Notes: generated by a model from the letters alone, not told the origin. Shown: positions 15,948 through 25,339, counted from the first letter of the stretch. The stretch: 43,258 nucleotides of DNA from Mesorhizobium sp. (GCF_004963255.1 NZ_SUGA01000047.1:1-43258), one strand, 5' to 3'. Made by a program: numbers and translations.

Positions 15948-16880
15948 TTACGCCGGCACGCGCTTCAGCGCCTGCGCCATGCAATGGATGCCGCCGCCGG
16001 TCTTGGAGATCTCGCTCATGTCGACAGCCGCGACCTCGAAGCCGCGCGCCTTCAGCTGGCCGATCAGCGTCTTGCTGGAGGTCGGCGCGATCACCCTGTC
16101 CTTGCCGAGCGACATGAAGTTGCAGCCGAGCGCCATCGTGTCCTGGAAGGGCACGTCGATGATCTCGTGACCCTTGCCCTTCAGCCAGTCGACGATGCCG
16201 GGCTCGGTGCAGGCGAGGCAGACTGCGGTGAGCTTTTCGGCGATCGGCACCACCATCAGGTCGATATGGACATAGTATTCGTCGATGAAGGCGAGACGTG
16301 TCTCCCAGCCTTCCTTGTCGAACCATTCCTTCACCTGGCGGGCACCTTCTTCCTGGGTGCGGGCGCCGCCGCAGCCGATCAGCACCACGCCATCCTCGAT
16401 GACGTTGAAGTCGCCGCCCTCGAAGGTGCCGGCCGTCACCATGTCGTAGATCGGGATGCCGAGCTTCTCATAGGTACGGATGGCGGCGTAGTTCTCGCCG
16501 CGCCGCCACCAGTTGGCCATGGCAGTAATGAAGGCGCCATAAGGCGTCATGACGCTGGAGTCGCGCGAATAGACCTGCATCGGCAGTTCCGGTGTCGGCT
16601 CATGCCAATGGATGTTGACGCCGAAATGCTCGTAGGCGGCGACGAGGTCCTTGTGCTGCGCCTGCGCGATCTGGACGTTGCAGGGCGCCTCGCGCAGATG
16701 TTTTCTGGACAGCGAGCTGGTCGACAGGTGGCGCAGGAAGTTCGGCGAACCGAGCAGCACGTCGGTCAGCACATCGGTTTCGTTGGCAAAGCCCCAGGCG
16801 GTCAGCGGCTTGGTGCCGCCATTGGGGTTGCGGCGCTGCAGCGAGAACGGCTCGGCGACGATGCGGTCATGGACGGTCAT
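15948..16880 (-). CDS. DDAH/arginine deiminase superfamily hydrolase
   Basis: The 310-residue protein has the guanidine-modifying enzyme signature: RDSSV at 106-110, EGGD at 154-157, the catalytic HID at 205-207, and the nucleophile Cys300 in KTGGGIHC close to the C-terminus. Members hydrolyse guanidino groups (arginine, dimethylarginine, agmatine) or transfer amidino groups. It is closest in style to the amidinotransferase/dimethylargininase branch, but the substrate is unproven. The ATG at 16880 follows a GAGGAGA ribosome binding site. It lies 31 bp downstream of the M20 amidohydrolase gene, so both are probably one transcript, divergent from the LysR gene. Confidence 0.85.
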   Translation of the reverse strand: MTVHDRIVAEPFSLQRRNPNGGTKPLTAWGFANETDVLTDVLLGSPNFLRHLSTSSLSRKHLREAPCNVQIAQAQHKDLVAAYEHFGVNIHWHEPTPELPMQVYSRDSSVMTPYGAFITAMANWWRRGENYAAIRTYEKLGIPIYDMVTAGTFEGGDFNVIEDGVVLIGCGGARTQEEGARQVKEWFDKEGWETRLAFIDEYYVHIDLMVVPIAEKLTAVCLACTEPGIVDWLKGKGHEIIDVPFQDTMALGCNFMSLGKDRVIAPTSSKTLIGQLKARGFEVAAVDMSEISKTGGGIHCMAQALKRVPA

Positions 16881-16911
16881 GGTGTTCTCCTCTGGAATGT
16901 TCTGTTGATGG

Positions 16912-18504
16912 TCATGCGGTGGAAGCGGCCGGGATCCACCAGTCGCGCCCGCGCGCGGTGGTGACATATTCCGGCCAGCGGAAGTTGATCGGCGGTTCAT
17001 AGTCGCAGAGCGGCGCGATCCAGTTCGAGCCGCCGATGCCGCCGCCGGTTCGGTTGACGAACTCGTCCATGGCGGCCTCGCGCGCGGCCTTGTCCTCCAG
17101 CATGCGCAGTGCCGTCAGCGCGACCGTCTTGGCGGCGCAGGTGACCATCGGGTCGATGGTGGCCGGGATGCCGCCCAGCGCGTTCATCGCCCAGGAGGGA
17201 TAGGAATGGGCCTTGGCCGCGCGCAGCGCCGGGCGGGCAACATAGAATCGCGACGTCGGCGCGTGCCAGCTCATATCGGTGTAGTCGTCAGAGGTGGAGT
17301 TCACCTGCGAGGGCGGCAGGTCGCGGCGCAGGATCGCCTCGGCCTCCCGCGGCGCGATCAGCCGCTCCAGCTCGTCGATGAACGGGTTCTCGGTTGCCTC
17401 GCCGCCGGCATTGACCTGAACCTCGCGGGCGATGGCCCTCGCCGCCTCGTCCCAGCGCGGCGCGCCGACGGTCGACAGCGCCTGATAGGTGATGTCGGCC
17501 ATGGCGTGGTTGGCGAGCCCCGGCCGCGACTTCGAGACCCAGTGGCGCTCATGGCGGCAGCCGCTCATCCTGGCAGCGGCTTCGGCGTTGCGGTCGAGAA
17601 CTGCTGTCACCTGCTCGGCCATGGCAATGGTCGGCACGCGGATCATGTACTGGATGTCGGCAAGACCCGCCGGCAAATTGTCGGCGGTCGCCTGCCCAGC
17701 GGTGAGGATCGCCTCGCTGATCGACCAGCCGCCCTGATGGGTCAGCATGGAATCGCGCAGCGCCTTGGAGGCCATGTACATCATTATCAGCGCGTCATTG
17801 GCGCCAGGTGCCCTGACCGCCGAATGCGCCTGCGGGATGGGCGCTGCATCGCTTGCGCGAACCCAGTTCTCGGGTTCGTCGCAGACGAAGCGATAGATCA
17901 TCGAATAGGCGGCGCCGCAATGCGTGTCCCAGCGCGCGGTGTTGCAGAGCGGCAGCATGTAGAAGGGATGGAAGGAGATCATGCCGGCAAGGCCGTCATA
18001 ATAGCCTTTTGCCGCATGGATCGGTTTCGAGCCCCTCACCTTCTCGGCCGGCTCCCCAGTGAAGCGCAGCGTGCCCTTGATGCCATGCTCCAGCATCGCC
18101 GCCTTGGTGGCGAGCAACCCGCCGAGGCTGCCGATGCCGAGGCCTGAATGCGGATCGGTGTGGCCACCTGCCTCAAAGCCCAGACCGGACCGCGGCCGTT
18201 TCACCGTCGCGGCATCCTGGCAGTTTCCGGGCACGGCGTCATACTCGCCATACATGCCGATCACCGGGCCGTCGCCATTCGTCCAGTGGGCGCAGAAGGC
18301 TGTCGGCATGCCGCCTGACCCTTCCTCGACCGAAAAGCCCTCGCGCTTCAGCCGATCGACATACCACGCCGCCGACTGGTATTCGCGCCAGGCGGTTTCG
18401 CCGAAATCGAAGATGGTGCGCGTCCAGGCCGACAGCAGCGGCTGGATGCCGTCGATGCAGGCGAGCGCGGTTTCTTGCGCGGAACTCGTCACCGGTTTGT
18501 CCAT
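16912..18504 (-). CDS. M20 family amidohydrolase (AbgB-like)
   Basis: This 530-residue protein belongs to the M20 zinc aminoacylase/peptidase family, nearest in style to AbgB, the B subunit of p-aminobenzoyl-glutamate hydrolase. Visible signs are MYGEYDAVPG (84-93), GGHTDPHSGLGIGSLGG (113-129) with metal-binding His, a lid domain containing SRPGLANHAMADI, and NSTSDDYTDMSWHAPTSRFY near the end. It would cleave an amide bond of an N-acyl or aryl amino acid. The long upstream extension was dropped because it overlaps the LysR promoter; MDKPVTSS at 18504 is the sensible start. It is the first gene of an operon with the guanidino hydrolase. Confidence 0.85.
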   Translation of the reverse strand: MDKPVTSSAQETALACIDGIQPLLSAWTRTIFDFGETAWREYQSAAWYVDRLKREGFSVEEGSGGMPTAFCAHWTNGDGPVIGMYGEYDAVPGNCQDAATVKRPRSGLGFEAGGHTDPHSGLGIGSLGGLLATKAAMLEHGIKGTLRFTGEPAEKVRGSKPIHAAKGYYDGLAGMISFHPFYMLPLCNTARWDTHCGAAYSMIYRFVCDEPENWVRASDAAPIPQAHSAVRAPGANDALIMMYMASKALRDSMLTHQGGWSISEAILTAGQATADNLPAGLADIQYMIRVPTIAMAEQVTAVLDRNAEAAARMSGCRHERHWVSKSRPGLANHAMADITYQALSTVGAPRWDEAARAIAREVQVNAGGEATENPFIDELERLIAPREAEAILRRDLPPSQVNSTSDDYTDMSWHAPTSRFYVARPALRAAKAHSYPSWAMNALGGIPATIDPMVTCAAKTVALTALRMLEDKAAREAAMDEFVNRTGGGIGGSNWIAPLCDYEPPINFRWPEYVTTARGRDWWIPAASTA

Positions 18505-18586
18505 GGTCCAAGAAAAGCAGTGAAGCGGCTCGTCAAAAAGTGATATGTTTTCCCGGCTCGTGCAAATTCGGTTCACCTGAGGCCCT

Positions 18587-19474
18587 TTGCGAATACCCTC
18601 CACGCAGGCGCTGCGCGCCCTCGACAGTTTTGCCCGTCACGGCAGCGTATGGCGCGCCGCCGACGAGCTTCACCTCACCCGCAGCGCCGTCTCGCATCAG
18701 CTTCGGCTGCTCGAGCGCGACCTCGGCTTCGATCTCCTGCAGCGCATCGGCAAGGGCGTGGCGCTGACGCCGCGCGGCCAGCGCTACGCGGCCGACGTCA
18801 GGAAGGCGCTGACCGTGCTGGGCGACGCGAGGACGCAGAACAGCGGAGCCGGGGTCGGCGGCTCCTTCGCCATCTCCTGCCCCCCGGGCTTCGCCTCGAT
18901 GTTCCTGTGCACGCATATCGGTGAGTTCCAGCAGATGTATCCGGACGTGACGCTGTCGGTGCTGACGCCGCGGCGGCTCGACGATGTCAGCAATCCTGAT
19001 GCCGATGCCTTCATCGCCTTCGGCGTGGGCAACTGGCCGAACCGGGCGGTGGAACTGCTGTGCGAAGTCTCGTTCACGCCGCTCTGCAGCCCGAGATTGC
19101 TCAACAAGGTCGGCGGTTTTTCCAAACCCGCCGACGTGCTGCGCGCCAGCCTGCTCCATCTCAGCGACACCGAGGACTGGGCGCGCTGGCTGGCGCTGTC
19201 CAAGGTGGAAAATCCCGATACCGAAGGCGGCATCTTCTTTTCCGACATGAACCTCGTCTTCTCGGCGGCGATCGCCGGCCAGGGCATTGCGCTGGGCGAC
19301 GAGTTGACCGGCCGCCAGGCGCTTAGCGAAGGCCGGCTGGTCAAGCCGTTCGAGGCGACCGTTCCCTCGCCGCGCTCCTATTTCCTGGTCTTCGAGCACG
19401 CCAAGGCGGGGCACCCGGTGCTCAATGCCTTTGGCGACTGGCTGAGGGCAAAGCTGTCGGAGAGCAGGCTTTAG
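18587..19474 (+). CDS. LysR family transcriptional regulator (GcvA-like)
   Basis: The 295-residue protein has an N-terminal winged helix (LRALDSFARHGSVWRAADEL, SAVSHQLRLLERDLGFDLL) and a LysR effector domain with the GIALGDELTGRQALSEGRLV segment found in GcvA-like members. It starts with TTG, preceded by a CTGAGG ribosome binding site; no better in-frame ATG exists upstream. The 82-bp gap to the divergent M20 gene is the usual place for a LysR binding site, so it most likely controls the M20-guanidino hydrolase operon and perhaps the ABC importer downstream. Confidence 0.88.
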   Translation: MRIPSTQALRALDSFARHGSVWRAADELHLTRSAVSHQLRLLERDLGFDLLQRIGKGVALTPRGQRYAADVRKALTVLGDARTQNSGAGVGGSFAISCPPGFASMFLCTHIGEFQQMYPDVTLSVLTPRRLDDVSNPDADAFIAFGVGNWPNRAVELLCEVSFTPLCSPRLLNKVGGFSKPADVLRASLLHLSDTEDWARWLALSKVENPDTEGGIFFSDMNLVFSAAIAGQGIALGDELTGRQALSEGRLVKPFEATVPSPRSYFLVFEHAKAGHPVLNAFGDWLRAKLSESRL

Positions 19475-19613
19475 GCGGATTGAGATTGGCAGCTCCTGCG
19501 CCGCTCGTCTCTTCCATCCGTGAATCAAATTTGCCGATCAGGCGAAAACTATTCGGTTGCGGTGAGCCGCAGCCATGCCTACGATTTCATCGGGAACTGA
19601 GGAAAGAGCCAGG

Positions 19614-20708
19614 ATGCAGCAACCCGGCCGGGCCGCAGAAATCAAAGCGAACGGGATCGGCAAGAGCTTCGGCTCGTTCCGGGCGCTCGACAATCTGTCG
19701 CTCGATATCGGCCGTGGCGAGTTCCTGACGCTGCTTGGCCCTTCCGGCTCCGGCAAGACCACCTTCCTGATGATCCTGGCCGGCTTCGTGCAGCCGAGCG
19801 AGGGCAAGCTTTTCAGCGACGGCGTCGACATCACCAACCGCCCGGCCGAGCAGCGCGCCGCCGGCATGGTGTTCCAGGGCTATGCGCTGTTTCCGCATAT
19901 GAGCGTGGAGCAGAACATCGCCTTCCCGCTCAAGGTGCGGAAGAAATCCGCCTCGGAAATCAAGAGCCGTGTCGGCGAGATGGTCGAGCGCGTCGGGCTG
20001 AAGGGCCACGAGAAGAAATTGCCGGCGCAGCTTTCCGGCGGGCAGCAGCAGCGTGTGGCGCTGGCCCGCGCGCTGGTGTTCGAGCCGGGCGTGCTGCTGC
20101 TCGACGAGCCGTTCTCGGCGCTGGACAAGAGCCTGCGCGGCCAGATGCAGGCCGAGATGAAGCGGCTGCATCAGGAGACCGGCACGACCTTCGTCTTCGT
20201 CACCCACGACCAGAGCGAGGCGCTGGCGCTGTCGTCGCGCGTCGCCATCTTCAATCACGGCAAGCTCTTGCAGGTGGGCAGGCCCGACGAGGTCTACGAC
20301 CGGCCGGCCAACCGCTTCGTCGCCGAGTTCCTGGGCGAGATCAACATGCTGCCGGTGAAGGGCGTGCGCCCCGCCGACAATGGCGCCACCGGGCTATGCG
20401 AAGACCGCGCGGTCAACATGCGCTGCAAGGCGGAGGCGATCAAAGGCGACGCCATCCTCGCCATCCGCCCCGAGGACATGTCGATCGCGCCGGAAGCGTC
20501 GGCCAACCAGAACGGCATCGCCGCGACGGCCGTGGCCTCGACCTATCTGGGTGCGGCGACCAAGCTCGATCTCACCACGCGCCAGGGCGCCAAGGTCACC
20601 GTCTCGGTGCCGAACGAGGTCGCGGCCGCGGCTCTGAGCAAAGGCAATTCCGTCTGGCTGACCTGGCCGGCGGAGAAGGGTTTCCTCCTTCCGGACGGAG
20701 GACAGTAG
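19614..20708 (+). CDS. ABC transporter ATP-binding protein (PotA-like)
   Basis: The ATPase shows Walker A GPSGSGKTT at 42-50, the signature LSGGQQQR at 140-147 and Walker B LLLDEPF at 161-167, followed by a C-terminal TOBE-type regulatory domain (IRPEDMSIAPEA). This is the CUT1/POPT pattern seen in polyamine and opine importers. An in-frame ATG at 19575 would add 13 residues but has no ribosome binding site, whereas GAGGAAAG lies upstream of 19614. It heads a four-gene cassette with a binding protein and two permeases. Confidence 0.9.
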   Translation: MQQPGRAAEIKANGIGKSFGSFRALDNLSLDIGRGEFLTLLGPSGSGKTTFLMILAGFVQPSEGKLFSDGVDITNRPAEQRAAGMVFQGYALFPHMSVEQNIAFPLKVRKKSASEIKSRVGEMVERVGLKGHEKKLPAQLSGGQQQRVALARALVFEPGVLLLDEPFSALDKSLRGQMQAEMKRLHQETGTTFVFVTHDQSEALALSSRVAIFNHGKLLQVGRPDEVYDRPANRFVAEFLGEINMLPVKGVRPADNGATGLCEDRAVNMRCKAEAIKGDAILAIRPEDMSIAPEASANQNGIAATAVASTYLGAATKLDLTTRQGAKVTVSVPNEVAAAALSKGNSVWLTWPAEKGFLLPDGGQ

Positions 20709-20779
20709 AGAGCGCTGCTGCGGCCAGACATCGCCGCATCGGCTTCCGGTTCAAATCAACGACAACAAGGGGAACTGAC

Positions 20780-21892
20780 ATGAGCGATACCAAGAAACAG
20801 ACGATCGAATCCCTCACCGAGCGGACGAAGCGCGGCGAGATCTCGCGCCGGCAGTTCGCGCAACTTGCCGGCCTCGTGCTCGCCGGCACGCCGATGCTGC
20901 TGCGCTCGACCGGCGCCTATGCCGAGACCAAAGGGCTGGTGCTGGTCAACTGGGGCGGCGACGCCATCACGGCTTACGACGCCGCCTATGGCCAGGCCTT
21001 CACCAAGGACACCGGCATCCCGGTCAAGATGGACGGCTCGGGACCGACCGAAGGTGCGATCGCCGCGCAGTTCAAGAGCGGCGCGCCGACCTGGGACCTG
21101 GTCGACGTCGACCCGTTCTCGGCCATCACGCTGGGTGGCCAAGGCATGCTCGAGCCGATCGACTACAAGATCGTCGACAAGAGCAAGATGCGGCCAGGCT
21201 TCGGCTGGGAGTATGCGGCGTCCACCTACTTCTTCTCCTATGTGATCGCCTACGACTCGCAGAAGTTCGGCTCCAACGCGCCGACCGGCATGGCCGACTT
21301 CTTCGACGTCAAGAAATTCCCAGGCAAGCGCTCGCTCTACAAATGGGGCGTATCGAGCTGGGAAGCAGCACTTCTCGCAGACGGCGTCGCGCCTGCCTCG
21401 CTCTATCCGCTCGATCTGAAGCGCGCGCATGACAAGATCGCCGCCTTCAAGGAAAACGTCGTCTCCTATTGGGGCGGCGGCGCCGAGAGCCAGAGCGTGC
21501 TGCTCAACGGCGAAGCTTCGATGGCGATCGTGTGGTCGACACGCGCCTCGCTGATCGAGCAGGACTCGGGCGGCCAGATCAAGTTCATCTGGGACCAGGG
21601 CCTGATCTCGCCCGGAGCGCTGGCGGTGCTCAAGAACAACCCCGGCGGCAAGGACGCGGCGATGAAGTTCATCGCCAGCACGCAGGATCCGCAGAAGGAG
21701 CTGGTGATGTTCGACAAGCTCGGCCAGGGTCCAGCCAATCCGGCAGCGGATGCTTTGATTCCGGCCGACAAGAAGCGCATCAACCCGGTCGATCCGGAGA
21801 ACATGAAGAAGCAGATCGCGCTCGACATGGAGTGGTACGCCAAGAATTACGGCGCGGCGCTCGACGAATACACCAAGATCATCTCCGCCTGA
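20780..21892 (+). CDS. ABC transporter substrate-binding protein (PotD/spermidine-type)
   Basis: The 370-residue protein starts MSDTKKQTIESL and has a twin-arginine-like export signal (SRRQFAQLAGLVLAGTPML, cleavage after AYA). The mature protein begins ETKGLVLVNWGGDAITAYDAAYG, typical of family 1/PotD periplasmic binding proteins for polyamines and related cations. The tail DPENMKKQIALDMEWYAKNYG is also standard. A GGGGAACTG ribosome binding site precedes the start. The ligand is not determined; the neighbouring amidohydrolase and guanidino hydrolase hint at a nitrogen-rich compound. Confidence 0.9.
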   Translation: MSDTKKQTIESLTERTKRGEISRRQFAQLAGLVLAGTPMLLRSTGAYAETKGLVLVNWGGDAITAYDAAYGQAFTKDTGIPVKMDGSGPTEGAIAAQFKSGAPTWDLVDVDPFSAITLGGQGMLEPIDYKIVDKSKMRPGFGWEYAASTYFFSYVIAYDSQKFGSNAPTGMADFFDVKKFPGKRSLYKWGVSSWEAALLADGVAPASLYPLDLKRAHDKIAAFKENVVSYWGGGAESQSVLLNGEASMAIVWSTRASLIEQDSGGQIKFIWDQGLISPGALAVLKNNPGGKDAAMKFIASTQDPQKELVMFDKLGQGPANPAADALIPADKKRINPVDPENMKKQIALDMEWYAKNYGAALDEYTKIISA

Positions 21893-21915
21893 TCAGGGCG
21901 GAGACTTTCTCACTG

Positions 21916-22749
21916 ATGAGAGGCACCCTCTCCGACAGGATGGGCGCGGCGCTGCTGATGGCGCCGCTGCTCCTGTTCCTGGTCCTTGCCTATGCCTGGC
22001 CGTTCCTCGGCGTGGTGAAGTGGAGTTTTACGCTTCCCACGCCCGGGCTCGGCCAGTACCACGCTTTGCTCACCGACGACCTGGTGCAGTCGGTGTTCAT
22101 CCGCACGCTGCGCATCGCGGCGATCGTTACGGTCGTGTCGGTCACCGCGGCTTACGCGATCACCGTTGTCTGGGTGCGCGGCAGTCCGGTGCAGCGCGTG
22201 CTGGCCGAGTTCTGCATCCTGGTGCCATTTTGGATTTCCGTACTCACCCGCGCGTTCGGCTGGGTGGCGCTGCTCTCCAATCGCGGCCTGATCAACACCT
22301 GGCTGCAGTCGATCGGCTTCATCTCCGAGCCGCTGACCCTGGTGCGCAACGAATTCGGCGTGATCGTCGGCATGTCGCATTTTTTGATCCCCTTCGCGGT
22401 GTTCCCGCTGGCGTCCGCCATGCGCAGCCTGGACGAGCGCGTGCTGCTCGCGGCGCGCGGGCTTGGCTCCAGCCGCATGCGCACCTTCTGGACGGTGTTC
22501 GTGCCGATGACACGCTCCGGCATCATCGGCTCGGCGATGATCACCTTCGTCTTCTCGCTGGGCTTCTTCGTCACGCCGGCAATCCTCGGCGGCGGCCGCT
22601 CCGTGATGATCGCGGAGCTGATCTACCTGCGCATCTTCCAGAGCCCGGACTGGGGGCTGGGCGCGGCGATCAGCGTCGTGCTGGTGGTGTTCGTCGGCGC
22701 GCTGATGGCGCTTCTGTTCCGCTACGTCAAACCGAAGCAATTGGTGTAG
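21916..22749 (+). CDS. ABC transporter permease (PotB-like)
   Basis: The 277-residue protein has six predicted membrane spans, starting with LLMAPLLLFLVLAYAWPF, and the permease EAA loop (LDERVLLAARGLGSSRMRTFWTVFVPMTRSGI) that docks the ATPase. It starts 23 bp after the binding-protein stop and ends 2 bp before the second permease, so the four genes are translated in tight order. It forms the inner-membrane channel of the importer. Confidence 0.9.
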   Translation: MRGTLSDRMGAALLMAPLLLFLVLAYAWPFLGVVKWSFTLPTPGLGQYHALLTDDLVQSVFIRTLRIAAIVTVVSVTAAYAITVVWVRGSPVQRVLAEFCILVPFWISVLTRAFGWVALLSNRGLINTWLQSIGFISEPLTLVRNEFGVIVGMSHFLIPFAVFPLASAMRSLDERVLLAARGLGSSRMRTFWTVFVPMTRSGIIGSAMITFVFSLGFFVTPAILGGGRSVMIAELIYLRIFQSPDWGLGAAISVVLVVFVGALMALLFRYVKPKQLV

Positions 22750-22751
22750 CG

Positions 22752-23558
22752 ATGCCGACCTACCGTCCCGGTCCCGTCTCGCTCATCCTCGCCGTGCTGG
22801 TGGCATTGTTCCTTTTGATGCCGCTGCTTGCCGTCATCCCGGTGTCGCTGACGCCGAGCCGCATGCTGACCATGCCGACGGGTGAACTGTCGCTGCGCCA
22901 CTACCGCGAGCTGATCGAGGATCCGCGCTGGCTGGAGTCCATCCTGCTGTCGATCCGGATCGGCGTGGTGAGCAGCGCGCTATCCACGGTGCTTGCCCTC
23001 ACCTTCAGCCTCGGCGTCTGGATGTTCCAGCCGCGCTTCACCGCGGCCCTTGTCGGCTTCGTGCTGTTGCCGATGGTGGTGCCGCCGGTGGTCTCGGCGG
23101 TGACGCTCTATTTCCTGCTCACCTCGGTCTCCGGCCTCACCTCGTTCTTCGGCTACGATACATGGCTCGGTGTCGCGATGGCGCATTCGGTGATGACGGT
23201 GCCTTTCGCCACGGTGCTCATCCTGGTGTCGCTCAGCCAGCTCGACCGGCGCATCGACCTTGCCGCGCGCGGCCTTGGCGCCAGCGTGTGGGAACGCGCG
23301 ACGCGCGTCATCATGCCCAACATCAAGTTCGGCATCGTCACCGCGGCGCTGCTCTCGTTCGTGCTTTCCTGGGAAGAAATCGGCGTGACGCTGTTCATCA
23401 CATCGGTGAATGCGATCACGCTGCCGCGCCTGATGTGGATGGGCCTGCGCGACAACATCGATCCGGCGATCGCGGCGCTTTCGGTGATCCTGATCGTCAT
23501 CACGGTGCTGGTGCTGGCGGTGAGGAGCGTGATCACCAGACAGAAGGCGTCGCCGTAG
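22752..23558 (+). CDS. ABC transporter permease (PotC-like)
   Basis: This 268-residue second permease has an N-terminal span (LILAVLVALFLLMPLLAVIP), five more spans, and its own EAA loop (LDRRIDLAARGLGASVWERATRVIMPNIKFG). It would pair with the PotB-like permease. The first base of the ATG is 2 bp after the preceding stop, and the gene ends about 40 bp before a strong terminator, marking the end of the importer operon. Confidence 0.9.
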   Translation: MPTYRPGPVSLILAVLVALFLLMPLLAVIPVSLTPSRMLTMPTGELSLRHYRELIEDPRWLESILLSIRIGVVSSALSTVLALTFSLGVWMFQPRFTAALVGFVLLPMVVPPVVSAVTLYFLLTSVSGLTSFFGYDTWLGVAMAHSVMTVPFATVLILVSLSQLDRRIDLAARGLGASVWERATRVIMPNIKFGIVTAALLSFVLSWEEIGVTLFITSVNAITLPRLMWMGLRDNIDPAIAALSVILIVITVLVLAVRSVITRQKASP

Positions 23559-23597
23559 AGCGGTCACACCTTCCCGGAATTGGCCGATCCAGAAACG

Positions 23598-23629
23598 AAA
23601 GAGGCCCGCCGGGATCGGCGAGCCTCTTT
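23598..23629 (+). terminator. Terminator of the ABC importer operon
   Basis: AAAGAGGC and GCCTCTTT form a perfect 8-bp stem, extended inward by CGCCG/CGGCG around one mismatch, with a GGAT loop. The stem ends in TTT. From 23630 to 23981 no convincing gene is present. Confidence 0.8.
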
Positions 23630-23981
23630 ACGGAGCCGAAGTGGAAGCTCGGCACCGTCATGATCCGGGGGTGTGGATCGACCCGGAATTTAGCCAACAG
23701 GGCTCAGCCGGGCGACTTACAAATCCGTAATCTTCGGTCGGCCCGCGCGCCCAACCGGTCAAGAAAGCCTGTTCTATCAGCGGCTTGCCGAGAGCATCCG
23801 ACATCGAGACAGCGCTTGTCAAAGAAACGTGATGAAGCGTTTGTCCGGCCGGCGGAGCGGCTTGGAGGTGCAGCAAAACCGGGCGGCGTCGCGACGCGGC
23901 CCGCGTCATTGCAGTTTGCGCGCCATCAAGGCGCCGCACCGGACGAAGGCCCCCCGGCCTCGCCCGTGCGTAGCAGTCCGT

Positions 23982-24341
23982 TCAGGCGGCCTGCGGCCGC
24001 CGCATCCTCTCGACGAAGGCCTGCCTTGCCGGTCCGGCAAGCGGCTTGTCTGTGGCCAGCAGGCCATCGAGCAACGCCAGAAGTTCGCGCGCTGCCGAAG
24101 ACTTGCAGGAATAATAGACCATTTGACGATCACGGCGGGTTTCTACAAGGCCAAACCTGCGCAGTTTGGCCAGGTGTTGCGACAGCGCTGATTGGCTGAG
24201 TTCGACCTTGTCGGCGAGCACGCCGACAGAGAGTTCGCCCTCGGCGAGGTAGTTCATGATGAGCAAACGCTTTTCGTTGCCCATCACCGCAAGAAAGGCT
24301 GCCGCGCTTTCTGCGTTGGCGGTAAGTTTCTTGGTAACCAT
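23982..24341 (-). CDS. ArsR family transcriptional regulator
   Basis: This 119-residue regulator contains the winged helix FLAVMGNEKRLLIMNYLAEGELSVGVLADKVELSQSALSQHLAKLRRFGLVETRRDRQMVYYS, close to SmtB/ArsR and NolR types. I see no cysteine pair for metal binding in the recognition helix, so it may sense something other than metal. The start at 24341 has a GGGGAAA ribosome binding site; an ATG 4 codons earlier is possible. It stands alone. The gap from 24342 to 24757 holds no supported gene. Confidence 0.88.
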   Translation of the reverse strand: MVTKKLTANAESAAAFLAVMGNEKRLLIMNYLAEGELSVGVLADKVELSQSALSQHLAKLRRFGLVETRRDRQMVYYSCKSSAARELLALLDGLLATDKPLAGPARQAFVERMRRPQAA

Positions 24342-24757
24342 CGATTTCCCCATGCTTCATGCTCTTCCGAAGGCCATGGGGGCAATGGCTTCAGAATTCC
24401 AGAGCGTTGATGAGCCTGCCCCGGTTTGGACGCGGGACCTGCCTTGCTTCTTTTCGACCAGAACCCCTTCGTAACCCGGTTGCCACCACGTCGAGGTTTC
24501 TGGTCTCGGACAGAACGCGCGGCGCTTTTTCGGGCTCAAGTCAATGCAGACTCGGAAAAATTCCGCGCTGCTAATACGTATCAGCGCAGCGCTCGTTCGG
24601 CAAGAATATAACGAGGCCGGCAAAACAGCGGCCAGCCTCAGGACAAGAGCTGCGTCAGCCGAAGCGCATGGCAAGGACACTGCAGCGACTCACGTCCAAC
24701 CTTGAAACATGCTATTATTGGCCGGGCGAAAAAGGAGCCCGGCTCAAGGAGGAAGCC

Positions 24758-24961
24758 ATGTCCATCGCGTCCAATGCCCGCAACACATTCACTCCCGACG
24801 AGACGGCCATGCTTGGCCGTGTCTATGAGAATGGCAGCATCGAGGGCGAGACCACCGAGCAGAAGGAAGCACGCGCCTCGCGCATCCTGGCCAATTACAT
24901 GGCCGGCATCACCGACGAGGCGGAGTTGATCGAGCTTTCGCGCAGGCCGCTTGGAAGATGA
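24758..24961 (+). CDS. Small hypothetical protein (67 aa)
   Basis: The product begins MSIASNARNTFTPDETAMLG and is acidic and helical (EGETTEQKEARASRILANYM). It has no signal or membrane segment. The ribosome binding site is strong (CAAGGAGGAAGCC). I do not recognise a family. It lies upstream of a DUF982 gene on the same strand, about 100 bp away, and may share its regulation. Confidence 0.65.
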   Translation: MSIASNARNTFTPDETAMLGRVYENGSIEGETTEQKEARASRILANYMAGITDEAELIELSRRPLGR

Positions 24962-25062
24962 GCAACGTGATCCGCCCACGCGAGGCGGCTCACGGTGAGT
25001 TGACGTTCCGGCACGGAACGCAACGGCAGAATATCGTGTTCCGACAGGTTCGGGAGGTTTCA

Positions 25063-25308
25063 ATGATCCAGGGATGGTTCTCCAGGCCGGTTGAAGTCGC
25101 CGTCGGCCTTTCCGGGTCGATCCGCCACATCTCCAACGCCGAACAAGCCGCCGAGCTGCTGACCGGCCAATGGCGCGATGCCGGCAGTGCGCTGCATGGC
25201 GAGGCGCTGCGGGCCTGCCGCCGCGCGATCCGCGGCGACGTCTCGGCCGACGCCGCCAGGGAGGCCTTCATCGTCGCCGCGCGCGAAGCGCATGTGCTGG
25301 TCGAATAG
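25063..25308 (+). CDS. DUF982 family protein
   Basis: The 81-residue product has the DUF982 pattern: a beta-hairpin start (MIQGWFSRPVEVAVGLSGSI), then ISNAEQAAELLTGQWRDAG and a helix (ALRACRRAIRGDVSADAAREAFIVAAREA). DUF982 proteins are abundant in rhizobia, usually in many copies, with no known function. A GGGAGG ribosome binding site precedes the ATG. A second gene of the same family lies 590 bp further on the same strand. Confidence 0.8.
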   Translation: MIQGWFSRPVEVAVGLSGSIRHISNAEQAAELLTGQWRDAGSALHGEALRACRRAIRGDVSADAAREAFIVAAREAHVLVE

Positions 25309-25339
25309 GGCATGGCGGCGCCTTGGCGCACGCGGCTGC

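Noticed and set aside
15924..16964. A 346-codon open frame antisense to the guanidino hydrolase
   Set aside because: Low-complexity His/Arg/Gly-rich translation and full overlap with a well-supported gene; it is a shadow.
20740..20780. A tRNA-like GGTTCAAATC word before the binding-protein gene
   Set aside because: No acceptor or anticodon arm can be folded around it; it lies in the leader of the ABC gene.
23658..23939. A 93-codon frame on the minus strand after the importer terminator
   Set aside because: It has no ribosome binding site and only part of it looks protein-like; not enough for a gene.
24357..24680. A 107-codon minus-strand frame upstream of the ArsR gene
   Set aside because: Low-likelihood composition, no ribosome binding site and no conserved pattern.
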